This document shows positions 1 through 18,407 of a stretch of 64,000 nucleotides of DNA, piece after piece. A model generated the notes under the pieces. It saw only the letters and a program-made list of their open reading frames with translations. It was not told the origin of the DNA and made no database searches. Source of the DNA: Helicobacteraceae bacterium (GTDB lineage: Bacteria; Campylobacterota; Campylobacteria; Campylobacterales; Helicobacteraceae); NCBI GenBank assembly GCA_017508245.1, contig JAFVZI010000014.1, positions 62,001-126,000 on the forward strand, written 5' to 3'. Every line of letters begins with the position of its first letter. Positions within the stretch are counted from its first letter, which is position 1. The translations under genes were made by a program, and so were the position numbers.

Positions 1-1
1 A

Positions 2-481
2 TACATAGTATCAAAGCTAACAAAAATTTGGATATTTTATGTGATAGTTAGCGTTATTATTGTGTATTTTGGTGGAATCTATCTAAAAATAGAAGTCAAT
101 ATGTTAAACAATAATGCACAAATTGTAGAAAACAATATGAATATTCAAGATAAAAAAATAGCCCTTATAAATAAAAATATAGAGCGTCTGAAATATGAAG
201 CGAACCTAGATAATATAAATAAAAACTACAATAATGAGGTGCAACAATCATTATTAAATTTATTTGCATTGATACCCGACCAAATAACAATAACACAAAT
301 AAAGCTTGAGGAAGAAAAACTAACACTAAAGGGTATCACACCGACTAGAGAATTGTATTCTTTTTTGCTACAAGCACCACTAAGGTCAATCTTTACGACA
401 AGTAGAGTTGATTTTTTTCCACTACCAAATGGGTGGTTTAACTTCACATCAATTAGCGTATTGAATAAAGAGGCGAAATGA
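2..481 (+). CDS. PilN-like membrane protein (5' end outside window)
   Basis: The frame is open from base 2 with no stop, so the gene begins upstream; the GTG at 41 is internal. The visible part has one hydrophobic segment (about residues 8-25 of the visible chain), then an Asn/Lys-rich coiled-coil stretch, then a small C-terminal domain starting around LLNLFALIPDQITI. This is the layout of PilN/GspL-type inner-membrane assembly proteins of type IV pilus and type II secretion machines. It overlaps the next gene by 4 bases, so the two are translationally coupled. It is a different gene from the PilN-like domain at 58658-60394. The family assignment rests on architecture and is moderately sure. 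Confidence 0.55.
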   Translation, partial: YIVSKLTKIWIFYVIVSVIIVYFGGIYLKIEVNMLNNNAQIVENNMNIQDKKIALINKNIERLKYEANLDNINKNYNNEVQQSLLNLFALIPDQITITQIKLEEEKLTLKGITPTRELYSFLLQAPLRSIFTTSRVDFFPLPNGWFNFTSISVLNKEAK

Positions 482-1008
482 AATTTTTTAATTTTTTAAA
501 TGATATTGATTGGAGTAAAAACACCATATTGTTTATAATATATATATTGGTTATATTATTTTGCCTAGCATTTTATTTTATACCAATTATGCAAAATCAT
601 AAAATTCAAACACTAGATTACAAACGAATACAAAATCTTAATACTGCAATTGCTCAAAATGAAAATAGCTTACAGCAAAGTATGGATTCTGTATTAAAAG
701 AAAATGCTCATCAAAATATAAGAAATAAAGTTGATATGCAAGAACTAGAAAACTACATAAAAAAATATATAAATGATGTAGCAATCATTGATAATGGAAT
801 ACAAGATTCTACCAATAATATAAAAATACAAAATATAGCTATACAAGGATATACAAAAGATACAAAAAAGATTATAGATTTTATAAACAACCTAGGAAGC
901 CTCAATAGTAGCATAAGGATAGGATTACCAATCGATATAACAAAACAAGGCAATAACCTAAAAGTGAATCTTTATATTAATATTTATTATAGTGATTATG
1001 AATTATAA
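478..1008 (+). CDS. PilO-like membrane protein
   Basis: This protein has 176 residues. An N-terminal cytoplasmic stub is followed by one transmembrane helix (about residues 15-37), a coiled-coil region, and a C-terminal domain with beta-alpha-beta character (IKIQNIAIQGYTKD, LKVNLYINIYYSDYEL). That is the PilO/GspM layout. The ATG overlaps the end of the PilN-like gene, and PilN and PilO normally dimerise through these regions. It is the last gene of its operon: polA follows on the opposite strand. Sequence similarity within this family is weak, so the exact machine (pilus, competence or secretion) cannot be told from this fragment. Confidence 0.55.
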   Translation: MKFFNFLNDIDWSKNTILFIIYILVILFCLAFYFIPIMQNHKIQTLDYKRIQNLNTAIAQNENSLQQSMDSVLKENAHQNIRNKVDMQELENYIKKYINDVAIIDNGIQDSTNNIKIQNIAIQGYTKDTKKIIDFINNLGSLNSSIRIGLPIDITKQGNNLKVNLYINIYYSDYEL

Positions 1009-1043
1009 TTATTTTAGTTCAGACCAACGTTTGCCTACACTAA

Positions 1044-1061
1044 TGCCACATTTAAGTGGCA
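1044..1061. terminator. Small hairpin between convergent genes
   Basis: TGCCAC and GTGGCA form a perfect 6-bp stem around a 6-base loop, in the 54-bp gap between the convergent PilO-like gene and polA. There is no T tract on either side, so this may be only a weak or factor-dependent bidirectional terminator. Confidence 0.3.
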
Positions 1062-1062
1062 C

Positions 1063-3642
1063 TCAAAGCGTGTAAATATTATTCATAATCTCTAGTATTT
1101 CTTTGCTTACGCTATCTACTTGGGTGTCTTTTACTTCAAATATCAATTCATCATGCACTTGCAATAATAGCTTTATGTCTCTATCTTTAAATCTATCAAA
1201 ACATTTATTCATTGACAGTTTTATCAAATCGGCCGCACTACCTTGAAATATAGAATTTATACCTTCTCTAAGAAATGCTAATTTTTCATATTCTGCAACA
1301 TTATTAAAATCAAAATTCCTAGACCTGCCAAGCAAGGTAAGAGCATATCCATTATCTAAAATAAAATTTTCCTCTTTTTGGAGATAATCTCGCACTGTTG
1401 GGAAACTCTCAAAATAACTATCTATATATTCTTTGCTTTTAGATTGTGATATTTTTAGGGTTTGAGCAAGTTTTTTTGCACCCATTCCATAAATCAAACC
1501 AAAATTAATACTTTTTGCAATATTTCTTTTTTCTTTGGCTTCTGCTTCACCAAATATTTTTATTGCAGTTTCTAAATGTATATCCTTATCATTTATGAAA
1601 GATTCTAATAGATTTGAATCTTGTGAAAAATGCGCCAGCAATCGCAACTCAATCTGTGAATAATCCGCAGAAATGAAGCTATATCCATCTCGCACAACAA
1701 AGCCATATCGAATCCTTCTTCCAACAGAAGTTTTAATAGGAATATTTTGCAAGTTTGGATTTCGTGAGCTAAGACGACCCGTGCTAGTTCCTGTTTGTAT
1801 AAACGAAGTGTAGATTCTATTATTTTTATTTAAATTTATGATTGGTATTACATAGGTATTTAGGAGTTTATTTAATTCGCGATGTTCTAATATACAAGGA
1901 ATAATAGGATGAGAATCTATTAAAGATTCTAATGTTTTTTCATCAGTGCTATATCCACTTTTTAAGATTCTGCCTTTTTTTAGATTAAGCTGATTAAATA
2001 GCACATTGCCTAATTGCCTTGTAGAATTTATATTAAATTCATTACCTGCAATATTATAAATCTTATTACTTATATCTTTAATCTTAGATTCAAGCTCTAA
2101 TTTTAGTTCATAGAAAAAATCCAAATCTATACCTATTCCATTGTTTTCCATATCCATTAAAACTTTAATAAATGGAAACTCTACATTTCTTGCTATATCA
2201 ATAAGATTTTTATTTAATGTATGCATAAAATGATAATACAAAGCAAGGCTGCATACAGAATCCTGCACCCCGTATTTTGTCGCTATGTCAATTTGCACAC
2301 TAGCAAATGTATCACCTTTATTTACAATATCTCCAAATTTAGTAGTTATATAATCAAAGTTTTTCTTTGTTTGATAATCAAGATTGAATATACCTGATGG
2401 ATTTTCCAACCAAGCAAGTATCAATGTATCGCTATAATCAACAATATCTAAATTAAAAATCCTCTTTACTACAGCTATGTCAAATTTTAGATTATGCCCT
2501 ACTATATGATGTTTCAATAGCTTTTCTAGTGCTTTTTTTGCATCGCTACTAGATATTTGTTCTTCTACACCAAGATAAAAATGATTAATAGGCACATAAT
2601 AACCAAAGTCTAAAGAATAAGCAAAAGAAAATCCGACAATATCACTACTTTTTACATCAAGAGAAGTAGTCTCTGTATCAAAAGCAACAACACTATTTGC
2701 ATCAATTGAATCTATAATTTTGTGCAATTCTTTGCTGTCTACAATTTTTATGCATTCAAAATTTAACAAGGATTCATTTTTTGTGCTATATAAATCTTTT
2801 TTTATTTTTGACAGGATATTAATATCATAGCTTTTTAGTTCATCTTCTATCAAAAATAATGGATTAATCGTTGGCTTTAGAGCAGATTCTAAATCAAAAG
2901 AATCTAATAAATCATCTCTTAGTTTAACAAGCTCCTTGCTTTTATAAGCAGAATCTTTGCCCTCAATAATCCTATCAATCAATTTTGGTGTCAAATAATT
3001 TTTTAGTAAAGGGATGTTATCATACACCCCATCAAGTGAGCCAAAATTACTAATCAATTTTTGAGCACTTTTTGCACCAATACCTTTTATTCCAGACACA
3101 TTATCACTTGAATCTCCAACTAAACTTTGATAATCAATAAATTGCTCTGGATATACACCAAATTTTTCAAAGCACTCTTCCTTATATATGCTTTTCTTTT
3201 TTATTGGGTCATATATATAAGTATTAGAATCTATTAATTGATACAAATCCTTATCAACGCTAACAATCCTAACAACTACATCTTTCACACTAGATTTTAT
3301 AGAAGCTATGGCATCATCAGCCTCATATCCATTAATCGATATATGAGGCAAGTTCATTTTTTTTATCCACTCAATCGCAGTTTTAATCTGCAAAGACAAA
3401 TCTACATCTATTTCTTTACGATTTGCCTTGTAATCACTTGCAATATCTCTTCTTTTTTTCTCACCTTCACCCTCGAGTGCAAAAATAATATAGCTAGAAT
3501 CATCATTATATAGTTGATTAATAAGATTTGCAAAGCCAAGTAAAACACCGCTTGGCTTGCCATCTTTGCTTTTTAGTTTTGGCATCGCATAAAAGTTTCG
3601 AAAAAAATATCCAAAGGTATCGATGATAGATAGAGTTTTCAT
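1063..3642 (-). CDS. polA: DNA polymerase I
   Basis: This is family A DNA polymerase, 859 residues, for gap filling and RNA primer removal. The N-terminal 5' nuclease (about 1-275) shows GYEADD and the helix-hairpin-helix VSGIKGIGAKSAQKL. A 3'-5' exonuclease domain (about 290-480) keeps the three metal motifs: DTET near 321, GHNLKFD near 384 and YGVQD near 457. The polymerase part carries motif A DYSQIELRLLAH (about 663), motif B RNIAKSINFGLIYG and motif C LLQVHDELIFEV. It is the last gene of the large minus-strand cluster, 4 bp after xth. Intact proofreading motifs are notable because H. pylori Pol I is reported to lack this activity. Confidence 0.97.
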   Translation of the reverse strand: MKTLSIIDTFGYFFRNFYAMPKLKSKDGKPSGVLLGFANLINQLYNDDSSYIIFALEGEGEKKRRDIASDYKANRKEIDVDLSLQIKTAIEWIKKMNLPHISINGYEADDAIASIKSSVKDVVVRIVSVDKDLYQLIDSNTYIYDPIKKKSIYKEECFEKFGVYPEQFIDYQSLVGDSSDNVSGIKGIGAKSAQKLISNFGSLDGVYDNIPLLKNYLTPKLIDRIIEGKDSAYKSKELVKLRDDLLDSFDLESALKPTINPLFLIEDELKSYDINILSKIKKDLYSTKNESLLNFECIKIVDSKELHKIIDSIDANSVVAFDTETTSLDVKSSDIVGFSFAYSLDFGYYVPINHFYLGVEEQISSSDAKKALEKLLKHHIVGHNLKFDIAVVKRIFNLDIVDYSDTLILAWLENPSGIFNLDYQTKKNFDYITTKFGDIVNKGDTFASVQIDIATKYGVQDSVCSLALYYHFMHTLNKNLIDIARNVEFPFIKVLMDMENNGIGIDLDFFYELKLELESKIKDISNKIYNIAGNEFNINSTRQLGNVLFNQLNLKKGRILKSGYSTDEKTLESLIDSHPIIPCILEHRELNKLLNTYVIPIINLNKNNRIYTSFIQTGTSTGRLSSRNPNLQNIPIKTSVGRRIRYGFVVRDGYSFISADYSQIELRLLAHFSQDSNLLESFINDKDIHLETAIKIFGEAEAKEKRNIAKSINFGLIYGMGAKKLAQTLKISQSKSKEYIDSYFESFPTVRDYLQKEENFILDNGYALTLLGRSRNFDFNNVAEYEKLAFLREGINSIFQGSAADLIKLSMNKCFDRFKDRDIKLLLQVHDELIFEVKDTQVDSVSKEILEIMNNIYTL

Positions 3643-3646
3643 ATTT

Positions 3647-4396
3647 TTAAATATCTAAAATAATCCCTACAGGACAATGATCGCTTCCATAAACCTCACT
3701 ATAAATATTAGCTTCTTTGAGATTATCTTTTAGAGAATCTGATAGTAAAAAATAATCAATCCGCCAACCAATATTTTTAGCACGAGCATTTGCCATATAA
3801 GACCACCAAGTGTAAGCATCGCTTTTATCTGGATACAAATATCTATAACTATCAATAAATCCAGAATCTAATAAAGTGCTAAATTTCTCTCTTTCCTCTT
3901 TTGTAAAACCTGCATTTTTGGTGTTTTGTTTTGGGTTTTTTAAATCAATCTCTTTATGTGCGACATTTAAATCGCCACATACAATAACAGGCTTTTTGAG
4001 TGATAAAAGATAGGCTATAAAATCATCTTCCCACTCCATTCTATAATCCAACCTAGTAAGTTCTCTCTGAGAATTTGGAGTATACACATTTACTAGATAA
4101 AAACTATCAAATTCAAGTGTAATTACACGACCTTCGTTATCGTGTCTATCAATATTGATACCATAAGATTGTGAGATTGGTTTTATTTTAGAGAGTACCA
4201 AAGTCCCAGAATAGCCCTTTTTGATAGCACTATTCCAAAAACTATAATAATTAGGAAATTCGAAATTAGATTGTTCTTGCTGCATTTTTGTTTCTTGAAT
4301 ACAAAACAAATCAGAATCTACACTATCAAAAAAATCTTGGAATCCCTTATTCATACAAGCACGAAGCCCATTGACATTCCAAGATATTAATTTCAT
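3647..4396 (-). CDS. xth: Exodeoxyribonuclease III (AP endonuclease)
   Basis: This 249-residue enzyme of the exonuclease III/EEP fold cuts 5' to abasic sites and has 3'-5' exonuclease activity in base excision repair. Family motifs run in order: SWNVNGLRA at the N-terminus, QETK (metal-binding Glu), GDLNVAH, the WRIDYF region, and the C-terminal GSDHCPV with the catalytic Asp-His pair. The length matches the bacterial Xth family. It sits 4 bp after fusA and 4 bp before polA, so it is very probably co-transcribed with both. Its pairing with polA makes sense for base excision repair. Confidence 0.95.
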   Translation of the reverse strand: MKLISWNVNGLRACMNKGFQDFFDSVDSDLFCIQETKMQQEQSNFEFPNYYSFWNSAIKKGYSGTLVLSKIKPISQSYGINIDRHDNEGRVITLEFDSFYLVNVYTPNSQRELTRLDYRMEWEDDFIAYLLSLKKPVIVCGDLNVAHKEIDLKNPKQNTKNAGFTKEEREKFSTLLDSGFIDSYRYLYPDKSDAYTWWSYMANARAKNIGWRIDYFLLSDSLKDNLKEANIYSEVYGSDHCPVGIILDI

Positions 4397-4400
4397 AAAA

Positions 4401-6479
4401 TTATGATTGCCTTTTTTCTATAATACCTTTTGCGATATTTGCAGGCACTTCACCATAATGGTCAAATTCCATACTATAACTTCCACGACCTTGAGTAACA
4501 GACCTTAAATCAGTAGAATAGCCAAACATTTCGGCTAATGGAACAAAAGCATTGACTATTTTAATGCCCATTCTATCATCCATAGAATTAATTTGTCCTC
4601 TTCTTCTATTTAAATCACCTATAACATCACCCATGTATTCTTCAGGAACCTCAACTTCAACCTTTGTAATAGGCTCTAATAACACAGGTGATGCACCTTT
4701 TGATGCTTCTTTAAATGCCATTGATGCTGCAATTTTAAATGCCATTTCAGAACTATCAACATCGTGATAACTACCATCATATAAGGTAACTTGAAAATCA
4801 ACAACTGGGTATCCAGCCAATACGCCAGTTTGCATTGCCTCTTGGATACCCTTATCAACTGCAGGGATATATTCTTTTGGAATAACACCACCACTAATTT
4901 CATTTATGAATTTATACCCACTACCCGGCTCTGTTGGCTCCATTTTTATAAATACGTGACCATATTGACCTCTACCACCAGATTGCTTAGCATATTTATA
5001 TTCTTTTTGGATAGTAGTTCTTATTGTTTCTCTAAATGCAACTTGTGGCTGTCCAACTTCTGCTTCAACTTTAAATTCTCTTTTCATTCTATCAACAATG
5101 ATTTCCAAATGAAGCTCACCCATACCAGAGATGATTGTCTGCCCTGTTTCTTCATCGGTTTTAACCCTAAAGCTTGGGTCTTCTTCGGCTAGTTTCGCTA
5201 AGGCTAAAGACATTTTTTCTTGGTCTGCTTTAGTCTTAGGCTCAACTGCAATTGAGATAACTGGATCTGGAAATTCCATTCTCTCTAAAATCACAGGACT
5301 TTTTTCAGAGCATAGAGTATCGCCTGTTAGCGTATCTTTTAGACCAACAAATGCACATATTTCCCCAGAATACACTTCTTTTATATCTTCTCGTTTATTG
5401 GAATGCATTTTTAAAAGCCTTCCAACCCTTTCTTTAGTCTTTTTTGTAGAATTATAAACATAACTGCCACTCTCGATAGATCCTCTATAAACTCTAACAA
5501 AAGTGAGCTGTCCTACAAATGGGTCTGTCATAATCTTAAATGCAAGCCCAGCAAACTCACCATCATCGCCAGATTTTACTTGTATTTCTTCATCAGTTTT
5601 TGCATCTATACCCCTAATATTTGCAACTTCTGTAGGAGATGGAAGATAATCAATAACTGCATCTAAAAGTGTTTGAACACCTTTATTCTTAAATGACGAA
5701 CCACAAAGCATAGGGACGATCGACATATTAAGGCAACCAGCCTTTAATCCTTTCTTAATCTCATCTTTGCTTAATTCTTCACCATTTAGGTATTTTTCCA
5801 TCAAAGCTTCATCTTGTTCTGCAGCTGCTTCAATCATCTTTTCTCTGTATGTGCTAACAATCTCTTGCATATCATCTGGAATATCCAAAATATCATATTT
5901 AGCACCCATTGTTTCATCATTCCAAATATAGCTTTTCATCTCGACTAAATCAACTAAACCCTTAAAGCTATCTTCAACGCCGATTGGAAGCACAATTGGA
6001 ACTGGTCTTGACTTTAATCTTTGAGAAACTTGATTTTCAACATTATAAAAATTAGCACCGATTCTATCCATCTTATTTACAAATACCAATCGTGGCACAC
6101 CATATTTATTTGCCTGTCTCCAAACAGTTTCACTTTGTGGTTGCACACCACCAACAGAACAAAATACGGCAACAGCACCATCTAAAACTCTCATAGAACG
6201 TTCAACTTCAATCGTGAAATCAACGTGTCCTGGAGTATCTATTAGATTGATTTGATAATTTTTCCAAAAACAAGTTGTAGCGGCGGAAGTGATGGTAATA
6301 CCCCTTTCTTTTTCTTGCTCCATCCAATCCATTGTAGCGGCACCATCATGAACCTCCCCAATCTTATGACTTACACCTGTATAAAAAAGGATTCTCTCGG
6401 ATGTAGTTGTCTTACCAGCATCAATATGAGCGGCGATTCCTATATTTCTCAACATATTTAGCGGAGTTTTTCTTGCCAT
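4401..6479 (-). CDS. fusA: Elongation factor G
   Basis: EF-G is the translocation GTPase of the ribosome; it also acts in ribosome recycling. The chain is 692 residues. The G1 motif AHIDAGKTT lies at the N-terminus, followed by the RGITI switch region, DTPGH (G3) and NKMDR (G4). The C-terminal domains IV and V include GRGQYGHV and [11 protein letters not shown] start at the ATG at 6479, because GGAG sits 8 bases upstream in TTGGAGCATAAG. A TTG four codons earlier lies inside that ribosome-binding site and is unlikely. It follows rpsG closely, as in the classical str operon, except that tuf is not here but at 19492. Confidence 0.98.
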   Translation of the reverse strand: MARKTPLNMLRNIGIAAHIDAGKTTTSERILFYTGVSHKIGEVHDGAATMDWMEQEKERGITITSAATTCFWKNYQINLIDTPGHVDFTIEVERSMRVLDGAVAVFCSVGGVQPQSETVWRQANKYGVPRLVFVNKMDRIGANFYNVENQVSQRLKSRPVPIVLPIGVEDSFKGLVDLVEMKSYIWNDETMGAKYDILDIPDDMQEIVSTYREKMIEAAAEQDEALMEKYLNGEELSKDEIKKGLKAGCLNMSIVPMLCGSSFKNKGVQTLLDAVIDYLPSPTEVANIRGIDAKTDEEIQVKSGDDGEFAGLAFKIMTDPFVGQLTFVRVYRGSIESGSYVYNSTKKTKERVGRLLKMHSNKREDIKEVYSGEICAFVGLKDTLTGDTLCSEKSPVILERMEFPDPVISIAVEPKTKADQEKMSLALAKLAEEDPSFRVKTDEETGQTIISGMGELHLEIIVDRMKREFKVEAEVGQPQVAFRETIRTTIQKEYKYAKQSGGRGQYGHVFIKMEPTEPGSGYKFINEISGGVIPKEYIPAVDKGIQEAMQTGVLAGYPVVDFQVTLYDGSYHDVDSSEMAFKIAASMAFKEASKGASPVLLEPITKVEVEVPEEYMGDVIGDLNRRRGQINSMDDRMGIKIVNAFVPLAEMFGYSTDLRSVTQGRGSYSMEFDHYGEVPANIAKGIIEKRQS

Positions 6480-6491
6480 CTTATGCTCCAA

Positions 6492-6968
<477 letters not shown>

Positions 6969-6977
6969 TTATTTATT

Positions 6978-7364
6978 TTATTTCTTAGATTCTGCTTTTG
7001 CCCTCTTAGCACCATATTTACTTCTAGATACCATTCTTTTAGCGACACCAGCTGTATCGAGAGCACCTCTAACTATATGATATTTCACACCAGGTAAATC
7101 TTTAACTCTCCCGCCTCTAACTAAAACAATAGAGTGTTCTTGCAGATTATGTCCCTCACCAGGAATATAGCTAATGACTTCTATTTTACTCGTAAGTTTC
7201 ACTTTTGCAACTTTTCTTAAAGCTGAATTAGGCTTTTTAGGTGAAGTTGTATAAACACGGGTGCAGACACCTCTTCTTTGCGGACATTCCATCAACGCTG
7301 GAGATTTTGATTGTTTAGAAATCTTTTTCCTCTCATTTCTTATTAACTGATTTATAGTTGGCAC
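6978..7364 (-). CDS. rpsL: 30S ribosomal protein S12
   Basis: S12 is part of the decoding centre. The chain is 128 residues with the diagnostic [19 protein letters not shown] and [17 protein letters not shown] segments. Lysine is present at both sites where streptomycin-resistance substitutions usually fall (PKKPNS and GRVKDL), so no such mutation is visible. Gene order rpoBC-rpsL-rpsG-fusA is conserved. The 85-bp gap separating it from rpoBC holds an inverted repeat, annotated separately. Confidence 0.98.
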   Translation of the reverse strand: MPTINQLIRNERKKISKQSKSPALMECPQRRGVCTRVYTTSPKKPNSALRKVAKVKLTSKIEVISYIPGEGHNLQEHSIVLVRGGRVKDLPGVKYHIVRGALDTAGVAKRMVSRSKYGAKRAKAESKK

Positions 7365-7393
7365 GATTTTTCCTTATCAAAAAAATTTAAAAG

Positions 7394-7439
7394 TGCTTAT
7401 TTTATATAATAGAATCTTTGATTTATCTTAAAATAAGCA
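7394..7439 (-). terminator. Inverted repeat between rpoBC and rpsL (terminator or processing site)
   Basis: TGCTTATTTTA (7394-7404) and TAAAATAAGCA (7429-7439) are perfect 11-bp inverted arms around a 24-base loop. Read on the minus strand, the hairpin starts 10 bp after the rpoBC stop and is followed by a T-rich run (CTTTTAAATTTTTTT). It could be a partial terminator or an RNA-processing site that separates rpoBC from rpsL expression. The long loop makes an efficient intrinsic terminator less certain. Confidence 0.45.
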
Positions 7440-7449
7440 TATTATAAGT

Positions 7450-16119
<8,670 letters not shown>

Positions 16120-16142
16120 TCATAATAAGTAGTTTAGATTTC

Positions 16143-16203
16143 TTAAATATTCTAAATTTGATTAAAACATTTTAGATATAAACAAAACATTTAGAATATT
16201 TAA
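16143..16203 (-). repeat. 15-bp inverted repeat in the rplL-rpoBC spacer
   Basis: TTAAATATTCTAAAT (16143-16157) and ATTTAGAATATTTAA (16189-16203) are perfect inverted arms around 31 bases. The structure lies 33 bp upstream of the rpoBC start and just downstream of the attenuator-like hairpin at 16223-16244 in the direction of transcription. A long AU-rich stem here would suit an RNase III-type processing site. In E. coli the same spacer holds an attenuator plus an RNase III site; the parallel is inference. Confidence 0.5.
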
Positions 16204-16222
16204 ACACCTAGTATCAAAGACA

Positions 16223-16244
16223 ATTAGAAGCAAAAGCTTCTAAT
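16223..16244 (-). terminator. Attenuator-like hairpin between rplL and rpoBC
   Basis: ATTAGAAGC and GCTTCTAAT form a perfect 9-bp stem with a 4-base loop, 25 bp after the rplL stop. On the minus strand the stem is followed by TGTCTTTGATA, a weak U-rich tail. A leaky terminator here would lower rpoBC relative to the ribosomal proteins, as known for the rplL-rpoB junction of E. coli. The structure is seen in the sequence; the function is inferred. Confidence 0.6.
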
Positions 16245-16268
16245 ATAACAAAGCATATGGATGTAGAT

Positions 16269-16646
16269 TTATTTAATTTCTACTTTTGCTCCAGCTTCTT
16301 CAAGCTTCTTCTTAATATTTTCTGCTTCCTCTTTATTTACACCTTCTTTTAATGTATGAGGGACTTGTTCCGTTGCGTCTTTAGCTTCTTTTAGTCCAAG
16401 CCCTGTAACTTCTCTCACAACTTTAATCACATTAATTTTTTTATCACCACTATCCGTAATAATAACACTAAATTCAGTTTTTTCTTCGGCTGCTGCACCA
16501 CCACCGGCTACTGCACCACCACCGGCAACAACAGTTGGAGCTGCACTAACACCAAATTTTTCTTCAAATTCCTTTACTAATTCTGATAATTCTAATACTG
16601 ATAAATTAGAAATAAATTCTAAAACATCTTCTTTTGTTATAGCCAT
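16269..16646 (-). CDS. rplL: 50S ribosomal protein L7/L12
   Basis: This is the stalk protein that recruits translational GTPases; it is present as dimers on L10. The chain is 125 residues. An N-terminal dimerisation helix (about 1-35) leads into an Ala/Gly-rich hinge ([18 protein letters not shown]). The globular C-terminal domain follows, with [24 protein letters not shown]. It lies 31 bp after rplJ, in the conserved L10-L12 pair. Confidence 0.98.
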   Translation of the reverse strand: MAITKEDVLEFISNLSVLELSELVKEFEEKFGVSAAPTVVAGGGAVAGGGAAAEEKTEFSVIITDSGDKKINVIKVVREVTGLGLKEAKDATEQVPHTLKEGVNKEEAENIKKKLEEAGAKVEIK

Positions 16647-16677
16647 TTTAATCTCCTAAATATTATTTTATAAAAAA

Positions 16678-17154
16678 TTAAGCTTCTTTGCTTTTTCTTA
16701 AATTATCTAATCCTGTTACAAAATATCTTGCTGGAGCAGTCCATACAGATAATAACATACCTATCAACTCTTCTTTGCTTGGTAATTTAGAAATAGATTC
16801 TATATGTTTAGAATCTACTGCCTTACCATCAAAAAAACCAGCTTTAATAACAAATTTTTCTTTATTTGCATCTGCAAATTTTTGAGCACTCTTAGATAAA
16901 GCAATTTGATCTTTGCCCCATAAAAAGATATTTGTATCTTTTAGTGTAATGCCTTCGATATTGGCATTTTTAAATGCAATACTTGCTAATTTATTTTTGA
17001 TAACTTGAACTTTAACACTAGATTGCAAAGCATTTTTTCTTAATGCTTCCAACTCTCTCACGCTAAGCCCTTTATAATCACAAATAATAATATTAGAGTC
17101 TAAAAAACTAGAACTAAGTTGCTCAATAAGTTTTGCCTTATCTTGCTTTGTCAT
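16678..17154 (-). CDS. rplJ: 50S ribosomal protein L10
   Basis: L10 is the base of the ribosomal stalk and binds L12 dimers. The chain is 158 residues with the family start [16 protein letters not shown], the [14 protein letters not shown] segment and the helical C-terminal tail that holds L12. L10 (with L12) usually represses its own mRNA through a leader structure. The 117-bp gap upstream holds candidate paired elements, annotated separately. Confidence 0.97.
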   Translation of the reverse strand: MTKQDKAKLIEQLSSSFLDSNIIICDYKGLSVRELEALRKNALQSSVKVQVIKNKLASIAFKNANIEGITLKDTNIFLWGKDQIALSKSAQKFADANKEKFVIKAGFFDGKAVDSKHIESISKLPSKEELIGMLLSVWTAPARYFVTGLDNLRKSKEA

Positions 17155-17178
17155 ATTTCCTCCTTTCAGACCAATCTA

Positions 17179-17248
17179 TACAAGGACTTTATGAAGTATA
17201 AAGAAATTAAGAAAATCCCTTGTAGTCTTCAGTCTAAGATAAAGACTA
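17179..17248 (-). promoter_or_regulatory. Candidate L10 autoregulatory leader
   Basis: In the rplA-rplJ gap two pairings are visible. TACAAGG (17179-17185) pairs with CCTTGTA (17218-17224). TAGTCTT (17223-17229) pairs with AAGACTA (17242-17248). They share two bases, so they are either stacked or mutually exclusive. Position and content fit the L10(L12)4-binding leader found before rplJ in many bacteria. I did not verify the kink-turn consensus, so this is a structural candidate only. Confidence 0.45.
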
Positions 17249-17271
17249 TCTTATTTAATATCAATTAATTC

Positions 17272-17952
17272 TTAAGAATCTATCTCTAAGGATGGACTCA
17301 TTGTCAAAGATATAAAAGTTTTTTTGATATACCTACCTTTTGTGCTAGCAGGCTTTAATCTATTTATAGTTTTTACCAATTCAACTAAATTATCTTTGAT
17401 TTTATTTGCCTCAAAACTAGCCTTGCCAAGTGGAGCGTGAATGTTGCCTTTTTTGTCAACTCTAAAATTAACTTGACCACTTTTTGCATTGCTAACAGCT
17501 TTAGCAATATCTAGTGTCACGGTTCCTGTTTTTGGATTTGGCATCAATCCCTTTGGACCTAGAATCTTACCAACTCTACCAACCATAGCCATCATATCTG
17601 GAGTAGCAATAACCATATCAAAGTTTAGATTACCGTTTTTAATTTCTTCAACAAGATCATCATCGCCAACAATATCAGCACCTGCATTTTTTGCTTCGTC
17701 AGCTTTTAATCCTTTAGCAAAAACAGCAACTCTTACCATCTTACCTGTTCCATGAGGCAAAACAACAGCACCTCTAATCATTTGATCGGCATGCCTTGGA
17801 TCGACGCCAAGCTTCATGGCAATCTCAACAGTCTCATCAAATTTTGCAGAAGCTAATGACTTAACTAAAGTAGTAGCACTATCTAAATCATAAATTTTAC
17901 CCTTCTCTATTTTTGTTTGAAGGTTTTGCAGTCTTTTAGCAATTTTTTTCAT
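17272..17952 (-). CDS. rplA: 50S ribosomal protein L1
   Basis: L1 forms the mobile stalk at the E site and moves deacylated tRNA. It has 226 residues from the ATG at 17952. That start is chosen because GGGAG lies five bases upstream; a TTG four codons earlier overlaps this site. Diagnostic segments are [41 protein letters not shown] and the C-terminal [11 protein letters not shown]. The C-terminus is a few residues shorter than I recall for H. pylori L1. It is 6 bp from rplK. Confidence 0.96.
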   Translation of the reverse strand: MKKIAKRLQNLQTKIEKGKIYDLDSATTLVKSLASAKFDETVEIAMKLGVDPRHADQMIRGAVVLPHGTGKMVRVAVFAKGLKADEAKNAGADIVGDDDLVEEIKNGNLNFDMVIATPDMMAMVGRVGKILGPKGLMPNPKTGTVTLDIAKAVSNAKSGQVNFRVDKKGNIHAPLGKASFEANKIKDNLVELVKTINRLKPASTKGRYIKKTFISLTMSPSLEIDS

Positions 17953-17970
17953 AACAACTCCCAAAAAATA

Positions 17971-18396
17971 TTAATCAACTATTTCTATACCCATACTTCT
18001 AGCACTGCCAGAAATGATTTTCTTAGCAGCATCTAAGTCATTAGCATTTAAATCTTCCATTTTTAACTTTGCAATAGATTCAACTTGACTTTTAGTAAGC
18101 TTGCCTATCTTATTTTTCAAAGGATTATCAGAACCCTTTTTGATATTAGCCTCTCTTTTTATCAAATCTGTAACAGGTGGCTTCTTTGTAACAAAGCTAA
18201 AACTTTTATCTTGATAAACGGTGATAATAACAGGGATATTAAAATCTCCCATATCTTTCGTTTTTTCATTAAAAGCTTTACAAAATTCCATAATATTCAC
18301 ACCTCTTTGTCCAAGAGCTGGACCGACTGGTGGAGATGGATTAGCCTTACCTGCTGGAATCTGAAGCTTTAATTCGCCTACTACTTTTTTTGCCAT
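17971..18396 (-). CDS. rplK: 50S ribosomal protein L11
   Basis: L11 is part of the GTPase-associated centre and binds the 1070 region of 23S rRNA, the thiostrepton site. The chain is 141 residues. It includes the proline-rich [31 protein letters not shown] start and the C-terminal [12 protein letters not shown]. The order nusG-rplK-rplA-rplJ-rplL is conserved, with an 11-bp gap to nusG. Confidence 0.98.
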   Translation of the reverse strand: MAKKVVGELKLQIPAGKANPSPPVGPALGQRGVNIMEFCKAFNEKTKDMGDFNIPVIITVYQDKSFSFVTKKPPVTDLIKREANIKKGSDNPLKNKIGKLTKSQVESIAKLKMEDLNANDLDAAKKIISGSARSMGIEIVD

Positions 18397-18407
18397 TATT
18401 ACTCTCC

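Noticed and set aside
6479-6491. TTG start for fusA giving four extra residues
   Set aside because: The TTG overlaps the GGAG ribosome-binding site that serves the ATG at 6479.
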